A DNA stretch of 64,000 nt, taken from Siphonodentalium dalli. Taxonomy: Eukaryota; Mollusca; Scaphopoda; Gadilida; Siphonodentaliidae. The notes under the pieces were generated by a model, which saw only the letters and a program-made list of their open reading frames with translations, did no database searches and was not told the origin of the DNA. The DNA lies in NCBI GenBank assembly GCA_032622095.1, contig CP136068.1, positions 150,361,365 to 150,425,364 of the forward strand. The letters run 5' to 3'. The position numbers and the translations under genes were made by a program. This document shows, piece by piece, positions 21,240 to 33,010 of this stretch (position 1 is its first letter; each line of letters opens with the position of its first letter).

Positions 21240-22196
21240 TTAAAGGTGCTCAATCAGATTCGATGGTCCCCATATAATTAGATTCCAACAACAACATTTT
21301 TTTTAGAAATGCTGCTTCAGTAATATCAGAATCGATTAATTGCCCAAAAATAATGCTAACCACTGTCAACTACATGTATAGTATAAAATCGCCTGATACG
21401 TTATATTTATCAATATGCTGTTCGACGAAGTTTGACCTTATTATCAACACAAAGCCTCTTCATTTTAGAGTTATCCATCTTCATCCGCAATTTGGTCTGA
21501 GACCGTCGGCTCGTCAAATTGTTCTGGGCCACTATTAAGTATCGATGGTGATAAATATTAAAATTTCAAAAATTGATATCTAATAACTCTGAGCTTTGAT
21601 AGATGTAGGTGGGTCCCTCGACTTGATTAAAATATTTTTACCCCCACCCCCCCCCCGATTCCATATACATGTATATGTAAATAGCAAATGAGGGGCACTT
21701 AATCGGATTATGCATCTTTAAACTGTATTTGAATTTAAAGATGCATAATCTGATTAAGGGCCCCCTGAATTAATGCTCGCATATTACTATTTATTTGGAC
21801 TTGGGGGGGGGGTAAAAGATATTTGGTACGAGTCGAGGAACCCACCACCTATCAAAGCTCAGAGTTACATGTATTAGATATCAATTTTTGAAATATACTA
21901 TTTTTCACGATCAAGAATTAATAGTGGCCCACGGTCTCGGACCAAATTTCAGATGAAGATGGATAACTCTAAAATCAAGAGGCTTTCTGTTGATAATAAG
22001 GCCAAATTTTGTAGAACAACATGTTGATAAATAACATATGTCAGGCAATTGTATACTTTAGTTGACAGTGGTTAGCATTATTTTAGGGCAATTAATCAAT
22101 TCTGATACCGTAACTGAAGCAGCCTTTCTAAATACAAATGTATGATGTTGGAATCTGATTATATGGGTATCATCGAATCGGATTGAGTACCTTTAA
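21240..22196. mobile_element. 957-bp foldback element flanked by TTAA
   Basis: The whole element is one imperfect palindrome. The ends AGGTGCTCAATCAGATTCGA and its complement (22170-22192) abut TTAA on both sides. The arms pair inward through GTTAGCATTATTTT-type blocks to a centre near 21725, where AGATGCATAATC pairs with GATTATGCATCT. Arms are about 430 bp. Fragments of the family recur at 17561-17605 and 50450-50570. Confidence 0.85.
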
Positions 22197-22790
22197 AATG
22201 AACTGTATCCAGTATAAACATGTTAAACCTGATAATTAATTAGAGCATGCAGTCCCTGTTGACATGCGGTATCCGCTGGTAATCTTACCACAGTAATATG
22301 TGTTAACTGTGATAACCAAGTTAATTGTTTTTACCACAAAAATTCTGAATTCTATCTAGACATTTTGAAACAATAAAAAAAAATTCTGGTGTGATTACAA
22401 TGTCAACTTTAAAACAAAATTCATATAAACATCGCATGAAAAATACAGCCTAACTGCAAATGTGAGGTGGACCACATTCTGCGGCGGTATAACTGACTGC
22501 GGTTGATCGCATGAACACGCCTGAATACTGCAGTAATACCCGAGTAATATAAGGCGAGTTGATTAATTAAAGCATAGCTGTAATTTTACATGTATGTTCT
22601 ATAGACTTTGTTGGGAAAGAGAATATAGCTGTGCGACAATGTTAATCCTGATGAGCTATGTTAGAAATTTTTCAATCGAAACCTCATAAAAAAAAATATA
22701 AATTCAGTTCTCAATTTTCGAACACTTCTAGGAAATTGTTCAAAAATATTGTTAAAAGATGCCCATTCGATTTGACACTGTAAATATACC
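22197..22790. other. AT-rich DNA, no gene seen
   Basis: No supported exon, RNA or tandem repeat. Confidence 0.5.
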
Positions 22791-22799
22791 CTGTTCAAG

Positions 22800-22918
22800 T
22801 GTTCCTGCTAATGTCCTATGATGCGGTTGGGTTCTGCTTAATTGCTATGAATTGCACTACCCGCATCATAGCAATTCAGCAGGACCACCAGCATCATAGC
22901 ATATTAGCAGGACCACTT
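22800..22918. repeat. Short foldback with repeated CATCATAGCA motifs
   Basis: CAAGTGTTCCTGCTAATG near 22797 pairs with the complementary TAGCAGGACCACTTG near 22905. GATGCGG and CGCATC pair, and AATTGCTATGA pairs with CATAGCAATT inside. Several alternative stems are possible. Confidence 0.6.
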
Positions 22919-23343
22919 GGCCAGTGGTAAAATAGTTTGTTTTCCATACGGATATGTGTTTTCAAATAATCATGTAATGATATCTAACATACATGTACAT
23001 GTATATGATCCCATTTATAGGTTTTATTCATCACGGCAAGATAAACTTTGTATACAGACAGTTTTACCAAACTTAGAATTTTTATTAGGTGCTTTCATTG
23101 TAGCTGTAACTACTAGTATTAAAAGAGTGCTCAATAAAGTTTGTTTTATCATTTATGCTCATTTGGAATTTGGATGCTATTTAATTCTGTTTATCTATAT
23201 AATTGGCTGCACTGCTAAATTTTGACTCATTTCAGTCATTTGATGTCAGTACATGTAGTTGTCCATCGAAATGCCGAACACAACCAAAGACAAATTACAA
23301 GAGGAAAGACAACAAATACATTTGATGTGCACTAAAACAGATA

Positions 23344-23505
23344 CAGTAGTGCCCTAATAAATCGACCCCTTAACCACAGCAGAATTATGTGTAACTTTTC
23401 AGGATTTAGTCGGATATATGGCTTGTTGCCATTCATCGGAAAGCTCTCCCCGAGTTACCCGTAATTCTGCTGTGGTTAAGGAGTCGATTAATTAGAGCAT
23501 TACTG
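23344..23505. mobile_element. TA-flanked mariner-type MITE, internally deleted copy
   Basis: TA at both sides (23342-23343, 23506-23507) bounds CAGTAGTGCCCTAATAAATC on the left and the complement of CAGTAATGCTC on the right. It matches 24978-25194, but part of one arm is deleted. Confidence 0.75.
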
Positions 23506-23519
23506 TAGTTACAAATGTA

Positions 23520-24970
23520 TGTCTGGCCTCCTGTTGTGTCACTAATAAGATCTTTAATTCACATACATGTACTATATACCCGTTCAAGCGTTTACAAGTG
23601 TCAGTCATCGAGAAACTGACCAAAAGTTTTGGTAGTATATAATATAGGCTAGCACTGCACTTGGGCTACATGTACATGTACTGTAAGTGATTATAATGTA
23701 CTATTTTTATATTCTGCTGTGAAAGTGTTGCTGAATGAAATTTAAGTTTACCCCGATATTCTAAGTCCGCTCGACTAAGATGGGTTTTTTCTCGAAAACT
23801 GATATCTGAATATACATGTACATGTACGTCTTCCACTGGTTGGTATTCCCTCTAAATTGACTAATTTTAACTGATTAGATTAGCCCTGGTATGGAAAACT
23901 CTAACTGTTATAGCCCGATGAGCGGTTTACTGCCAACAGCGGTGATGATATGATGACCAGCGTTGTGCATGGCATATGTTGATCCAGGTAAGAATGCTAC
24001 CATACATGCCAAACATTCATTAAATATCTTATTAATAGTAACCCAAACTACACAAGACACTAGTATAACTAAGATTGGGCTCGATTAATGATGTGACACT
24101 TTCAGTACTTCATTTACTAGTAGCCTGGTACTGGTGGGCCTGGCTACATATACTTGTTTGGCGTGTTTGAGGCCTGTGGCACAAGGGTAGCAGAATCAAT
24201 TAAAATTTCTCTTATTGTAGTGTAGTACATGTACATGAATAGTACCGGTAGTACAGCACACAAAGAGGTATATAGTACCGGCACATATACATGTATTCTC
24301 TCTGTTTTCACACATGTTTTTTTTCAATTTAACAACATGAGTCTTTTATGACACATACTAAAGTGAAAGTAGGCCTACATGTATATAATGTGCACCCAGT
24401 ATACCGGTACATGTACTGATATATTACATTGCAATACAGTCCGAGTACAATGATATAGCAAAATTATGCACAGTAGAATAACAACCTTTTGTACAAACAG
24501 TCCTGACAATGATATACCGGGATATCATGGTGATAGTTCATACATTTGGAATTACCGAATACCTGAGTTTGTGGATAGACCGCTTCATGCGATGTTTATG
24601 TGAATTTTTATTTTTAAGTCGGCATTGCATACGGTAGTCCTATAAACCACACCAGAGAATAGCAATTGTCGGTCAGTGACCAACTTCTTATGTTTATGCA
24701 ATTGATACAATCCGGTTCTGCTTTTGATGTCCAGTTCGATATTTGTGGTGTGTTCTTGTGCAAAAATATAATTCTAACTAATGCGCCAAAAATCAGGTTT
24801 ATAAATTTATCCATTCTTGAGCAAGAGCAACTCGTAAAACTTGTATGGTATAACATTCCAAACTGAGTATTTCTGCTATCGAACCATATGATAATAATGT
24901 TGAACCGGACATCGAAATCTGAACCGCATTTATGGATTGAAGCACGTGATGTTGAATAAACAGTTATAGA
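23520..24970. other. Non-coding DNA rich in CATGTACATG palindromes
   Basis: No gene is supported. ORFs overlapping on both strands at 24614-24866 lack splice or start context. Many TACATGTACATG runs occur (23670, 23815, 24225, 24400). Confidence 0.5.
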
Positions 24971-24977
24971 GGATGTA

Positions 24978-25194
24978 CAGTAATGCTCTAATTAATCGAC
25001 TCCTTAACTACAGCAGAATTATGGGTAACTTTTCAGGATTTAGTCGGAAATATGGGTTGATGCCATTCATCGGAAAGCTCTCGATGAGAGCTTTCCGATG
25101 AATGGCAACAAGCCATATTTCCGACTAAATCCTGAAAAGTTACCCATAATTCTGCTGTAGTTAAGGAGTCGATTAATTAGCTCTAGAATTACTG
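24978..25194. mobile_element. TA-flanked mariner-type MITE, near-perfect palindrome
   Basis: It is 217 bp between TA dinucleotides, with ends CAGTAATGCTCTAATTAATC. The two arms (about 105 bp) are almost identical complements meeting at CGATGAGAGC near 25083-25090. It is the intact reference copy for 23344-23505. A dinucleotide TA duplication suits Tc1/mariner. Confidence 0.85.
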
Positions 25195-25199
25195 TAACA

Positions 25200-26660
25200 T
25201 GGTTTATAATATACAAATGTATACTGTATGGGAAACATCATAGGTTTACAAAGTAATACAAACAGTTGATTTGTTCTTTATTCTTGTGGTTATATACACG
25301 TACATACATGTATTCTAAAAATAAATGTCCTTTACAACGTGGATCAATGAAATGCGGTTGTTGCATTTAAAATGCATTGAGGGTGCATTGTGTCACGCCA
25401 CTTTGTAAATGCCTTAATGACAGCATTTAAATTAAATGCACTGCATTGGGAATAATCGCAGTCGTATTGAAATTACCGATCATTGCGTCGAAAAAGTATA
25501 CTAGTATGAACACCCAAATAACGATACGATAGTGTATTTTGCAATTTTAGTTATAATTTTGTTTAATTTCAATTCACATCTGAATAATTCTGTGTTATTT
25601 TCCCACTCCTGGTGTACATGTATATGTTCGGAATCGGACATTCATGATGTAGTTTTCCATTCAAAATGGAATAAACATAAATAAACACTGTTGACATTAA
25701 TTGTTTTATAATCAGAATCTGAGAATCATGATTCTCATTTTGATTCTAGTAAAAAGTCTTGATTCCCTGTAGAAAGTCAAACACTAACATTTTGATTATT
25801 GCAAAAAATCTGATGGATTTTAAGGCCTGCATCAAGAGATTTGTTTGTGAATAAATCAAGGTAAATGTGTTAAAATATGAACGCATTTACAAATGCGTTG
25901 CTCCATAATTGCAAAGTAGATTCGAACATGTGGTCGCTTTTCTAAGAAATTTGTGAGTGGTCTGTACATGTACATACATGTAAGTTACTTGACCAATTAC
26001 ACAAGGAGTCGAGGGACACAATCAATGAGGACGTTTGTACTAAAAAATATCTTTTTACGCAAGGAACGAACACAAGGCCACTTTCTTAATTTATATTATG
26101 AGCCAACAAGACAGATCGTAAATCGCTGTTATATGACAATATATGTGGCCATCATAATTGTCGACAGGCATGACGCCAACAAAAACCAATCTGTCAGGCC
26201 AATATAAAGAAGTCGCGACTTATTGCTGGTGGAACCTATTAAAGTGATATGAAACACTCCGGTAGGGTGATCAAATAGAAATGGAGAACAATCTTGTTCA
26301 AAGTAGTTATGTTTACAAATATTATATGTATATTGACAACACATATCGTCATTCTTATATATTAATTAAATGCAGTGACTGTCAACGACGAAATCATTTT
26401 CGTTAGTTTATCGCCGATAGATGCGTCCCGAATCGAGTAGTAAATATTTACAATTTAGCGTAGTTCTGACAATGTTTTCTATGGAGCGGTACGGTTGATT
26501 TTCTTGAAGTTTCGGTTATGTTAGTAGAATGCTACATCCCTCCAGTTGGCATAGCACATTAATGCTAACTTATCAGTTTCACGCACCCGAATAAGTACAC
26601 AATATGTCTTTAAAGGCATCGTTCAATTTCGTTAATAACAACTTACATGTAACATTCACC
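25200..26660. other. AT-rich DNA without a supported gene
   Basis: Weak frames (25953-26207 plus, 26129-26344 minus) overlap each other on opposite strands, with no splice, promoter or family support. Confidence 0.5.
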
Positions 26661-26671
26661 TCCACCTCTTT

Positions 26672-27603
26672 ACTCTTGGGCTCCAAATAAACATGCATGC
26701 ACCAGCTGCATCCACGTTTATTATTTTTCTTGGGAAATCCCCCCCTGCACAGTGCTTATTTGGGTCTGCACGTTTATTAATATTTTGAAGCTATGAAAAT
26801 TTAAATCAGCACAAATTCAAGATTTCTATATGATTCAGATGTAAAAATGATCAACACGTCTACATTAGTTACTAGCTAAGCAAGACATTTTGTCATATGT
26901 GTATACTTTACTGTGAAATTGCGTTTCTTCCGTACTCCATGAACGGATTCTCAAAATGTTTGGTTTTCCAAAAAACAAGGATTCGAACTGTCTGAACTGA
27001 ACTCCATGCATTTGTTTAAATAGATGAATAAATAATGGGAAAGACATACAATCCTAGTTCATAATGAATTTAAGTATATATAAAATATAAATAATAAACA
27101 GCGGATTCAACGTGGTCATGGGTTTTGACCGCGTTAAAAAAATCAGCAAACTCTGCATGAACCCCGAAGTTTGCTGATTTTTTCTCGTGGTCAAAACCCC
27201 ATGACCGCATTGAAACCGCCGTTCATTTCTTATATGAATAACACAATTTAAGATTGGTGAATTATTTCTTTTGGTTAATTTAATAAACGTACAGGACCAA
27301 ATAACGATCGTACAGGTGGGAATTTTACCTCGATTTTAATAATCGTACATTAGGCACTCAAGAGTACATATTCAAGTATGTGGCAAACCAAAAAAACACC
27401 ACATGATACATACATGTACCTGTACTACATGTTGACTCGTATACTTGAACCTGCTATAAAAATTATTTGGTTAACCACAGTTGATGTTTTGCTCAGAGTT
27501 CCCCCTGCACTATTATTTGGGTCTGTACTTTTATTAACTTTCAATGGAATTTCCCCCCCCGCACTATTATTTGGGCCTGCACTTTTATTTGGAGCCTGAG
27601 AGT
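26672..27603. mobile_element. Candidate TIR element of about 930 bp
   Basis: ACTCTTGGGCTCCAAATAAA at 26672-26691 is matched in reverse at 27584-27603, with 18 of 20 bases identical. Just inside are repeated phrases such as CCCCTGCAC and TTATTTGGG (26746-26775, 27497-27590). No target duplication was identified. A separate hairpin (27101-27219) is nested inside. Confidence 0.45.
27101..27219. repeat. 119-bp hairpin
   Basis: CGTGGTCATGGGTTTTGACC pairs with GGTCAAAACCCCATGACCGC, and AAATCAGCAAACT pairs with AGTTTGCTGATTT, leaving a loop of about 14 bases. Confidence 0.85.
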
Positions 27604-27643
27604 AAGTTGCATTGACATTTATTTTCACGAATTACCATGCTAA

Positions 27644-28326
27644 AGGCCAAAGAAAAAAGATTGTATGTTTCCGGTAACATAGCGAAAAATTTAGGGTAGG
27701 TAGGTAGGGAATTTTTTTTATTTTATTTTATTTTGATATTTTTTATCCAGCTGCAGAAATATTGAACTACCTCGACCAAAGTGACATAAAATGCCAACCC
27801 GTGCCATGGGGAAAGTATTACTTGATCAACACAGTGGAAATATACATTAAGATTGATAAAAAATCAAACTTACTTCATGCTTACGTATGTTTTTTATTAT
27901 ATCTAATACCACATTTTCATAAATTTGGCTATAAACTTGGTACAAAACTTTTTATAAGAATTTTACCAATAATACCGCCATTATACCGTACATGTATTGT
28001 GACGATTACATCCCATTGTCTGGGGGTAGCCAGTACACCCACCGAGCATGCCTGGTTTTTGGAAACAGTAGCTACATGTATACCCCTAATATATGCAGTG
28101 ATAACCACTTTACATGTATATATACAGATACACACCCACCATGTCTGTTGATAGTGTTCCATAAGTCCCAAACAAGACATAAAGCAGGCAGGAGATCCAC
28201 TCTCAGGAAATTAAAATTGCGAAAATTTTGACTTTTTCTCAAAATATCAATAAAATGTTTAGGGTAGGCGGGTTATTTTTACGGTCGGTCGATGTACGGA
28301 AACATAGTATCTTTTTTCTTTGGCCT
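27644..28326. mobile_element. Harbinger-like TIR element of about 680 bp
   Basis: Left end AGGCCAAAGAAAAAAGAT and its complement at the right are each bounded by TAA (27641-27643, 28325-28327). The next block, TATGTTTCCGGTAAC, also has an inverted partner. A 3-bp TAA duplication suits PIF/Harbinger. The 129-codon frame inside (27762-28151) is not recognisable as transposase and contains CATGTACATG runs, so I do not call it. Confidence 0.6.
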
Positions 28327-28500
28327 AAGGAACATTGCAACTGGTTTGAAGTAACATGACCGCGTTGCGTCAACACTGGAACTGCATTGATGGTAATTTT
28401 CAACATGGTCTCACTGAGGTTCTATCAAATATAAATACTAGTATGGTTGAGGGAGACAATTATTTTGAGAATATGTGATCCTGTGTTAACATGAGCCTAA

Positions 28501-28863
28501 GGCGACACCAATTTTTAAGTCTGGTTTACGAACACCTCCTACAACTTTGTTTCCATTTCATGAAAAAAAAAAAAAAAAATTTTGTCCCAAAATATTTTCT
28601 ACGCGTACTGATTTTCATGTGCTGTCGCATCCGGTTCTGCTTATGATCATTTACAGATCCATATTTTCATGATATGTCTTGTTTGGTTTGAACAGAATTT
28701 CATTCAAAAACATTTTTTCACAATTTTTGTAAAATTTATGTAAAATTCCACGATTTACTTGATATAAATTGGGGGGACAATCTTTTTTATTTTTATTTTT
28801 TTCCCTCCTGCATCTACTTTTATTCTCCCCACATCGTAAACCAGACTTAAAAATTGGTGTCGC
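28501..28863 (-). mobile_element. Harbinger-like MITE (GGCGACACC ends), copy 2
   Basis: This is the 363-bp reverse-orientation copy of 20827-21209, bounded by TAA and TTA. Shared interior blocks include GATCCATATTTTCATG and TGCTGTCGCATCCGG. Confidence 0.75.
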
Positions 28864-28869
28864 TTAAAT

Positions 28870-29610
28870 ATCATCTGATGGAGTCAAAATCATTGAACCG
28901 TCACTTATGCATGCAAATGTTGTCTTGATGTTGAGTCTGGCTTTCATCATTTTCATTAGTTTTACTGTTAATATCCACCAAAGGTTGAGGTGTTATGGAA
29001 CAACTGTATGGCATCGTATACTGTTATCTTCCGAGTAAATATGGAGTCTCTAATTCTTTTATCAGTCACGCATCTACTCATCAAATAGTATAATCCTTAA
29101 ATATTTGTAGTCCAGGTGATCTCGACTGCACAGTACATGTATAAACATTCATCTGTGCAGTGTGTTTTAAATTTCTTTGCCGTGTAACAACTGTTGTCCC
29201 AAGTTTCAATGCCTTGTCCTCCTGGTATGTAGGGATTACCAATTTACCATTGCCGTGTTTTAATTTGCAATTTTGATGATGACGCTCACTAAGCTTGTTG
29301 ATAATTTTCTTTGTCGTGTAACAACTGTTGTACCAAGTTTCTACGCCGCGTCCTCCTGGTATTTAGGGATTACCGGTGCCTTTAATAGCGTCAGATGCAT
29401 CATTGCCAGTTAATGTACATTAGAGTGGAACTGAATTAACAATGTCACATTGACACAGTACTCAGTTAAGACCAGTAAAACAGCAAAAGTAGTATTATTG
29501 TACAGCAGGCTTATCACTATCAGTACTTACTACATGTACTGACCCCTTACTATCGTGGATCAATCTGAATATGAATGGTTACGCTGCAGATCCCAATTAT
29601 GGTAATTTCG
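28870..29610. repeat. Non-coding DNA with a ~160-bp duplication
   Basis: GTGTAACAACTGTTGTCCCA with CCTCCTGGTATGTAGGGATT (29180-29235) is repeated at 29315-29375 with small changes. No gene is supported in the rest. Confidence 0.6.
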
Positions 29611-29627
29611 CAGCGGGCGAGAGAGTC

Positions 29628-30130
29628 TCAGATCTTTTCCTTCAGCGCACTCTTGAAGGAATCCACAGGCTGTTGTTGTAGGATTAAGGATTCCTCCAGC
29701 TGATTCCAGTCGCATATAGTTCGAACAAATGTGGAATTAGCGAACTGAGCTGACACGTATGGTATAGCCTCGTAGCACTGACTGTTGTTCCTTTAAATTA
29801 GGTGCCGAGGAATTTGGCTGGTGACGTAGCCTGTCAGAACTTTGCTCTGCTATCTAAGACGCCTTGTTTCGGGTGTAAAGTATTGATTAGGTGGTATAGC
29901 CGGGACCAATCCGCCCACCACCTTACTCATGAATCCCAGCCGATTTATTTTCCGCCGTTTCTGCAATGTTGGTAAATCTAGCTCGTAGAGGATCTTGGTC
30001 ATATATCCATCTTCTTTGCTCTTATAGTCTCTTTTAATGAAACGGGCTGCTCTACGCTGGATTCTTTCCAGCTTGTCGATGTGATTTTGTTGGTAGGGGT
30101 CCCAGATGGTGTCTGCGTAGTCCATGATCT
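29628..30130 (-). pseudogene. 5'-truncated LINE, reverse-transcriptase C-terminal fragment (CR1/Jockey-like)
   Basis: On the minus strand the frame encodes DYADTIWDPYQQNHIDKLER, a block with QRRAARFIKRDY, then KINRLGFMSKVVGGLVPAIP. After a frameshift, a tail (DWNQLEESLILQQQPVDSFK) is followed by a stop at about 29628. This is the typical end of non-LTR retrotransposon ORF2, downstream of the polymerase motifs, which are absent. 5' truncation explains the loss. LINE clade is inferred from the WDP / IQRRAARF pattern. Confidence 0.8.
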
Positions 30131-30139
30131 TCAAACTTC

Positions 30140-30875
30140 TCAATTTTTCTTCTTCTGGACAGGTGCATTATGAGCAGGCCACTGGCACTACATCATGATT
30201 GTACCGGTACCACAAATTCAATTTTGAGACAATATTCTGGCTATGGCCAGGTAGCTGAGGTACTGTTCAATACTATAGTTGATCCGTTTCGTTATCGTAG
30301 CTTAATTCTTACTGTTCCGGGAATTGAAATATTTTTTGTCACATGATATTCAGTCTTTTTCGATATTTGCGCACATCCATGGGGAGAAATCGGCGAATCT
30401 TATATATAAGTCCACAGTTTATCCGTTTGTAGCCAATACACCATTTCCTTCTGTCAATCCGCGTTGATTCGCGACAAAATTAACTCAAAAAACCACAAGG
30501 AATTATCCGCGCTTCATTTTGAAGAACGATAACTAAAAGTTAAGATTGTAATTTGGCTGCAGAAACGAAACGAAACGAATTTTGAAACACAATAATTGTA
30601 TTCACTAATATATTCCTGTTGGTATATGGTCTACTATAGTATATGCAATCATTTATTTGAAATAATAAGTATCACTTAGAGAATAATTCTTACTGATAAT
30701 AGAAATCTCTTTATTTTGTATCCCTTTAATATTAAATAATGGCCCTGAAAATTGTCTGTTTGTCAGTTTAATGTTCACTAATTATAGCTAGGCTGTTAGA
30801 TAAAGTATGATATTGCTTCATTTGTCCGGGGTAGTGTATTGTCATACTGTCATAATAAACTTCAAGTAATAAGGT
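30140..30875. other. AT-rich DNA, no gene seen
   Basis: No exon, tandem repeat or RNA gene could be supported. Confidence 0.5.
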
Positions 30876-30879
30876 AACT

Positions 30880-32690
30880 ACTCGTCAATGATGCTTGAAT
30901 ACATAAATGATTAATAAGGTAACAACTACCCGTCAATGATCGACGTCTTAATATAGAAAGGTTTTATAAGGTAACTAACTACACGGCAATGATACTTATT
31001 ATAGATGGTTAATAATTTAACTTCTTTGCAATGATGCTTTAATATAGAAAGGGTTAATAAGGTAACTACCCGTCAATAATGCTTTACTGTAGAAATGGTT
31101 ACTAAGGTAACTACATGTCAATGATGCTTTAATAAAGAAAGGGTTAATAAGATAAAGTTCTACACGTCAATGATGCTTAAATATAGAAAGGGCTAATAGG
31201 GTAACTACACGTCAATGATGTTTTAATATAGAAAGGGTTAATATGGTAATTACACGCCAATGGTGCTTTAATATAGAAAGGGTTAATATGGTAACTACCG
31301 TCCATGATGCTTTAATATAGAACTGGCTACTATGATAACTACATGTCAATGATGCTTTAGTGTAGAAAGGGTTAATAATGTAACTAATCACCAATGATAC
31401 TCATTATAAAAAGGGTTAATAAGGTAACTGCCTGTCAATTATTGCTTCAACGTAGAAAGGGTTAATAAGGTAATTACACGCCAATGGTGCTTTAATACAG
31501 AAAGGGTTAATATGGTATCTATCAGTCAATGATGCTTTAATATAGAAAGTGTTATAATATGGTAACTGCACGTCAATGATGCTTTGATACAAAAATGGTT
31601 AATAAGGTAATTACCCGTCAATGGTGCTTTAATATAGAAATGGTTTATAATGTAACTACTCACCAATGATACTTAGTATAGAAAGGGTTGTTTAATGTAA
31701 CTACCTGTCAATTAATGCTTTAATATAGAAAAGGTTAATAAGGTAACTACACGCCAATGATACTTAGTATAGAAAGGGTTGGTAAGGTAACTACACGACA
31801 ATGATACTTTAGTATATAGAGGGTTAATTAGGCAACTACCCGTCAACGATGCTTTAATATAGAAAGGGTTAACATGGTAACTACACGTCAATGATATTTT
31901 AATAAAGAAAGGGCTAATAAGGTAACTACATGTCAATGCTGCTTTAATACAGAAATGGTTAATAAGGTAACTTCACGTCAATGATGCTTTAATATAGAAA
32001 GGGTTAATACTGTAACTACTCACCAATGATACTTAGTATAGAACGGGTTAATAAGATAACTACCCAGCAATAATGATGCTTTAATATAGAGAGGGTTATA
32101 ATAAGGTAACTACACGTCAATGATGCTTTAATACATAAATGGTTAATAAGGTAACTACCCGCCAATGGCGCTTTAATATAGAAATGGTTAATAATGCAAC
32201 TACTCACCAATGATACTTAGTATAGAAAGGGTTAATAAGGTAACTACCTGTCAATTAATGCTTTAATATAGAAAGGGTTAATAAGGTAACTACACACCAA
32301 CGGTACTTAGTATAGAAAGGGTTAATAAGGTAACTATATACGACAATGATACTTTGGTATATACAGAGTTAAGGAGCCAACTACCCGTCAATGATGCTAT
32401 ACTATAGAAAGGGTTAACATTGTAACTACACATCAATGATATTTTAATATAGAAAGGGTTAATAAAGTAACTACGCGTCAATGATGCTTTAATAAAGAAA
32501 GGGTTAATAAGGTAACTTCACATCAATGGTGCTTTAATATAGAAAGGGTTAATAATGTAACTACTCACCAATGTTACTTAGTATAGAAAGGGTTAATAAG
32601 GTAACTACCTGTCAATTAATGATTTAATATAGAATGGTTAATAAGGTAACTACACGCAAATGGTGCTGTAATATAGAAAGGGTTAATAAG
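30880..32690. repeat. 45-bp minisatellite array, about 40 units
   Basis: The unit is near GGTAACTACCCGTCAATGAT, then GCTTTAATATAGAAAGGGTT, then AATAA. Units differ at a few positions (ACGTCAATG / CGCCAATG / CTGTCAATTAATG), and some carry short indels. 45 is divisible by three, so the minus strand shows long frames made of a 15-residue repeat; these are artefacts. Single monomers also occur outside the array at about 1378, 17708, 54858 and 62311. Confidence 0.95.
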
Positions 32691-32699
32691 GTGACTTCA

Positions 32700-33010
32700 A
32701 TGCAGATTATACAGTTTAACAAAATACCACAGGTGTATATATCCGGGTGAACACTGTAGTAAATACCTGGGCGAAACCCTGGTGTAAATACCTGGGTGTA
32801 AATACCTGGTGTAAATACCTGGGTGTAAATCCGTAAAAACCCGGGTAAACTGGGGTTTATACCTAACATATATAGAAAACACCTGGGTAAATATATATAA
32901 ATCCCTGATTTACCTGGGTGTAATCTGGGTGTGACCTGGGTGGAACCTGGGTAAAACCTATATGTACCGGGGTATACCTAGGTAAACACCAAGATTTACC
33001 CAGGTACATT
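32700..33010. repeat. Minisatellite of TACCTGGGTGTAAA units
   Basis: TACCTGGGTGTAAA-type units of about 16 bp cover 32755-32960. The end, GATTTACCCAGGTACATTTT, is the complement of the start of the array at 18410, so the two minisatellite regions share an edge sequence in opposite orientation. Confidence 0.8.

Noticed and set aside
22917-23225. 102-codon plus frame with hydrophobic stretches
   Set aside because: AT-rich, starts within a hairpin flank, and has no promoter, splice or family support.
27762-28151. 129-codon plus frame inside the Harbinger-like TIR element
   Set aside because: No transposase motif, contains CATGTACATG runs and overlaps minus frames of similar length.
31212-32481. 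Repeated minus frames of 60-74 codons resembling membrane proteins
   Set aside because: Produced by the 45-bp minisatellite period (15 codons).
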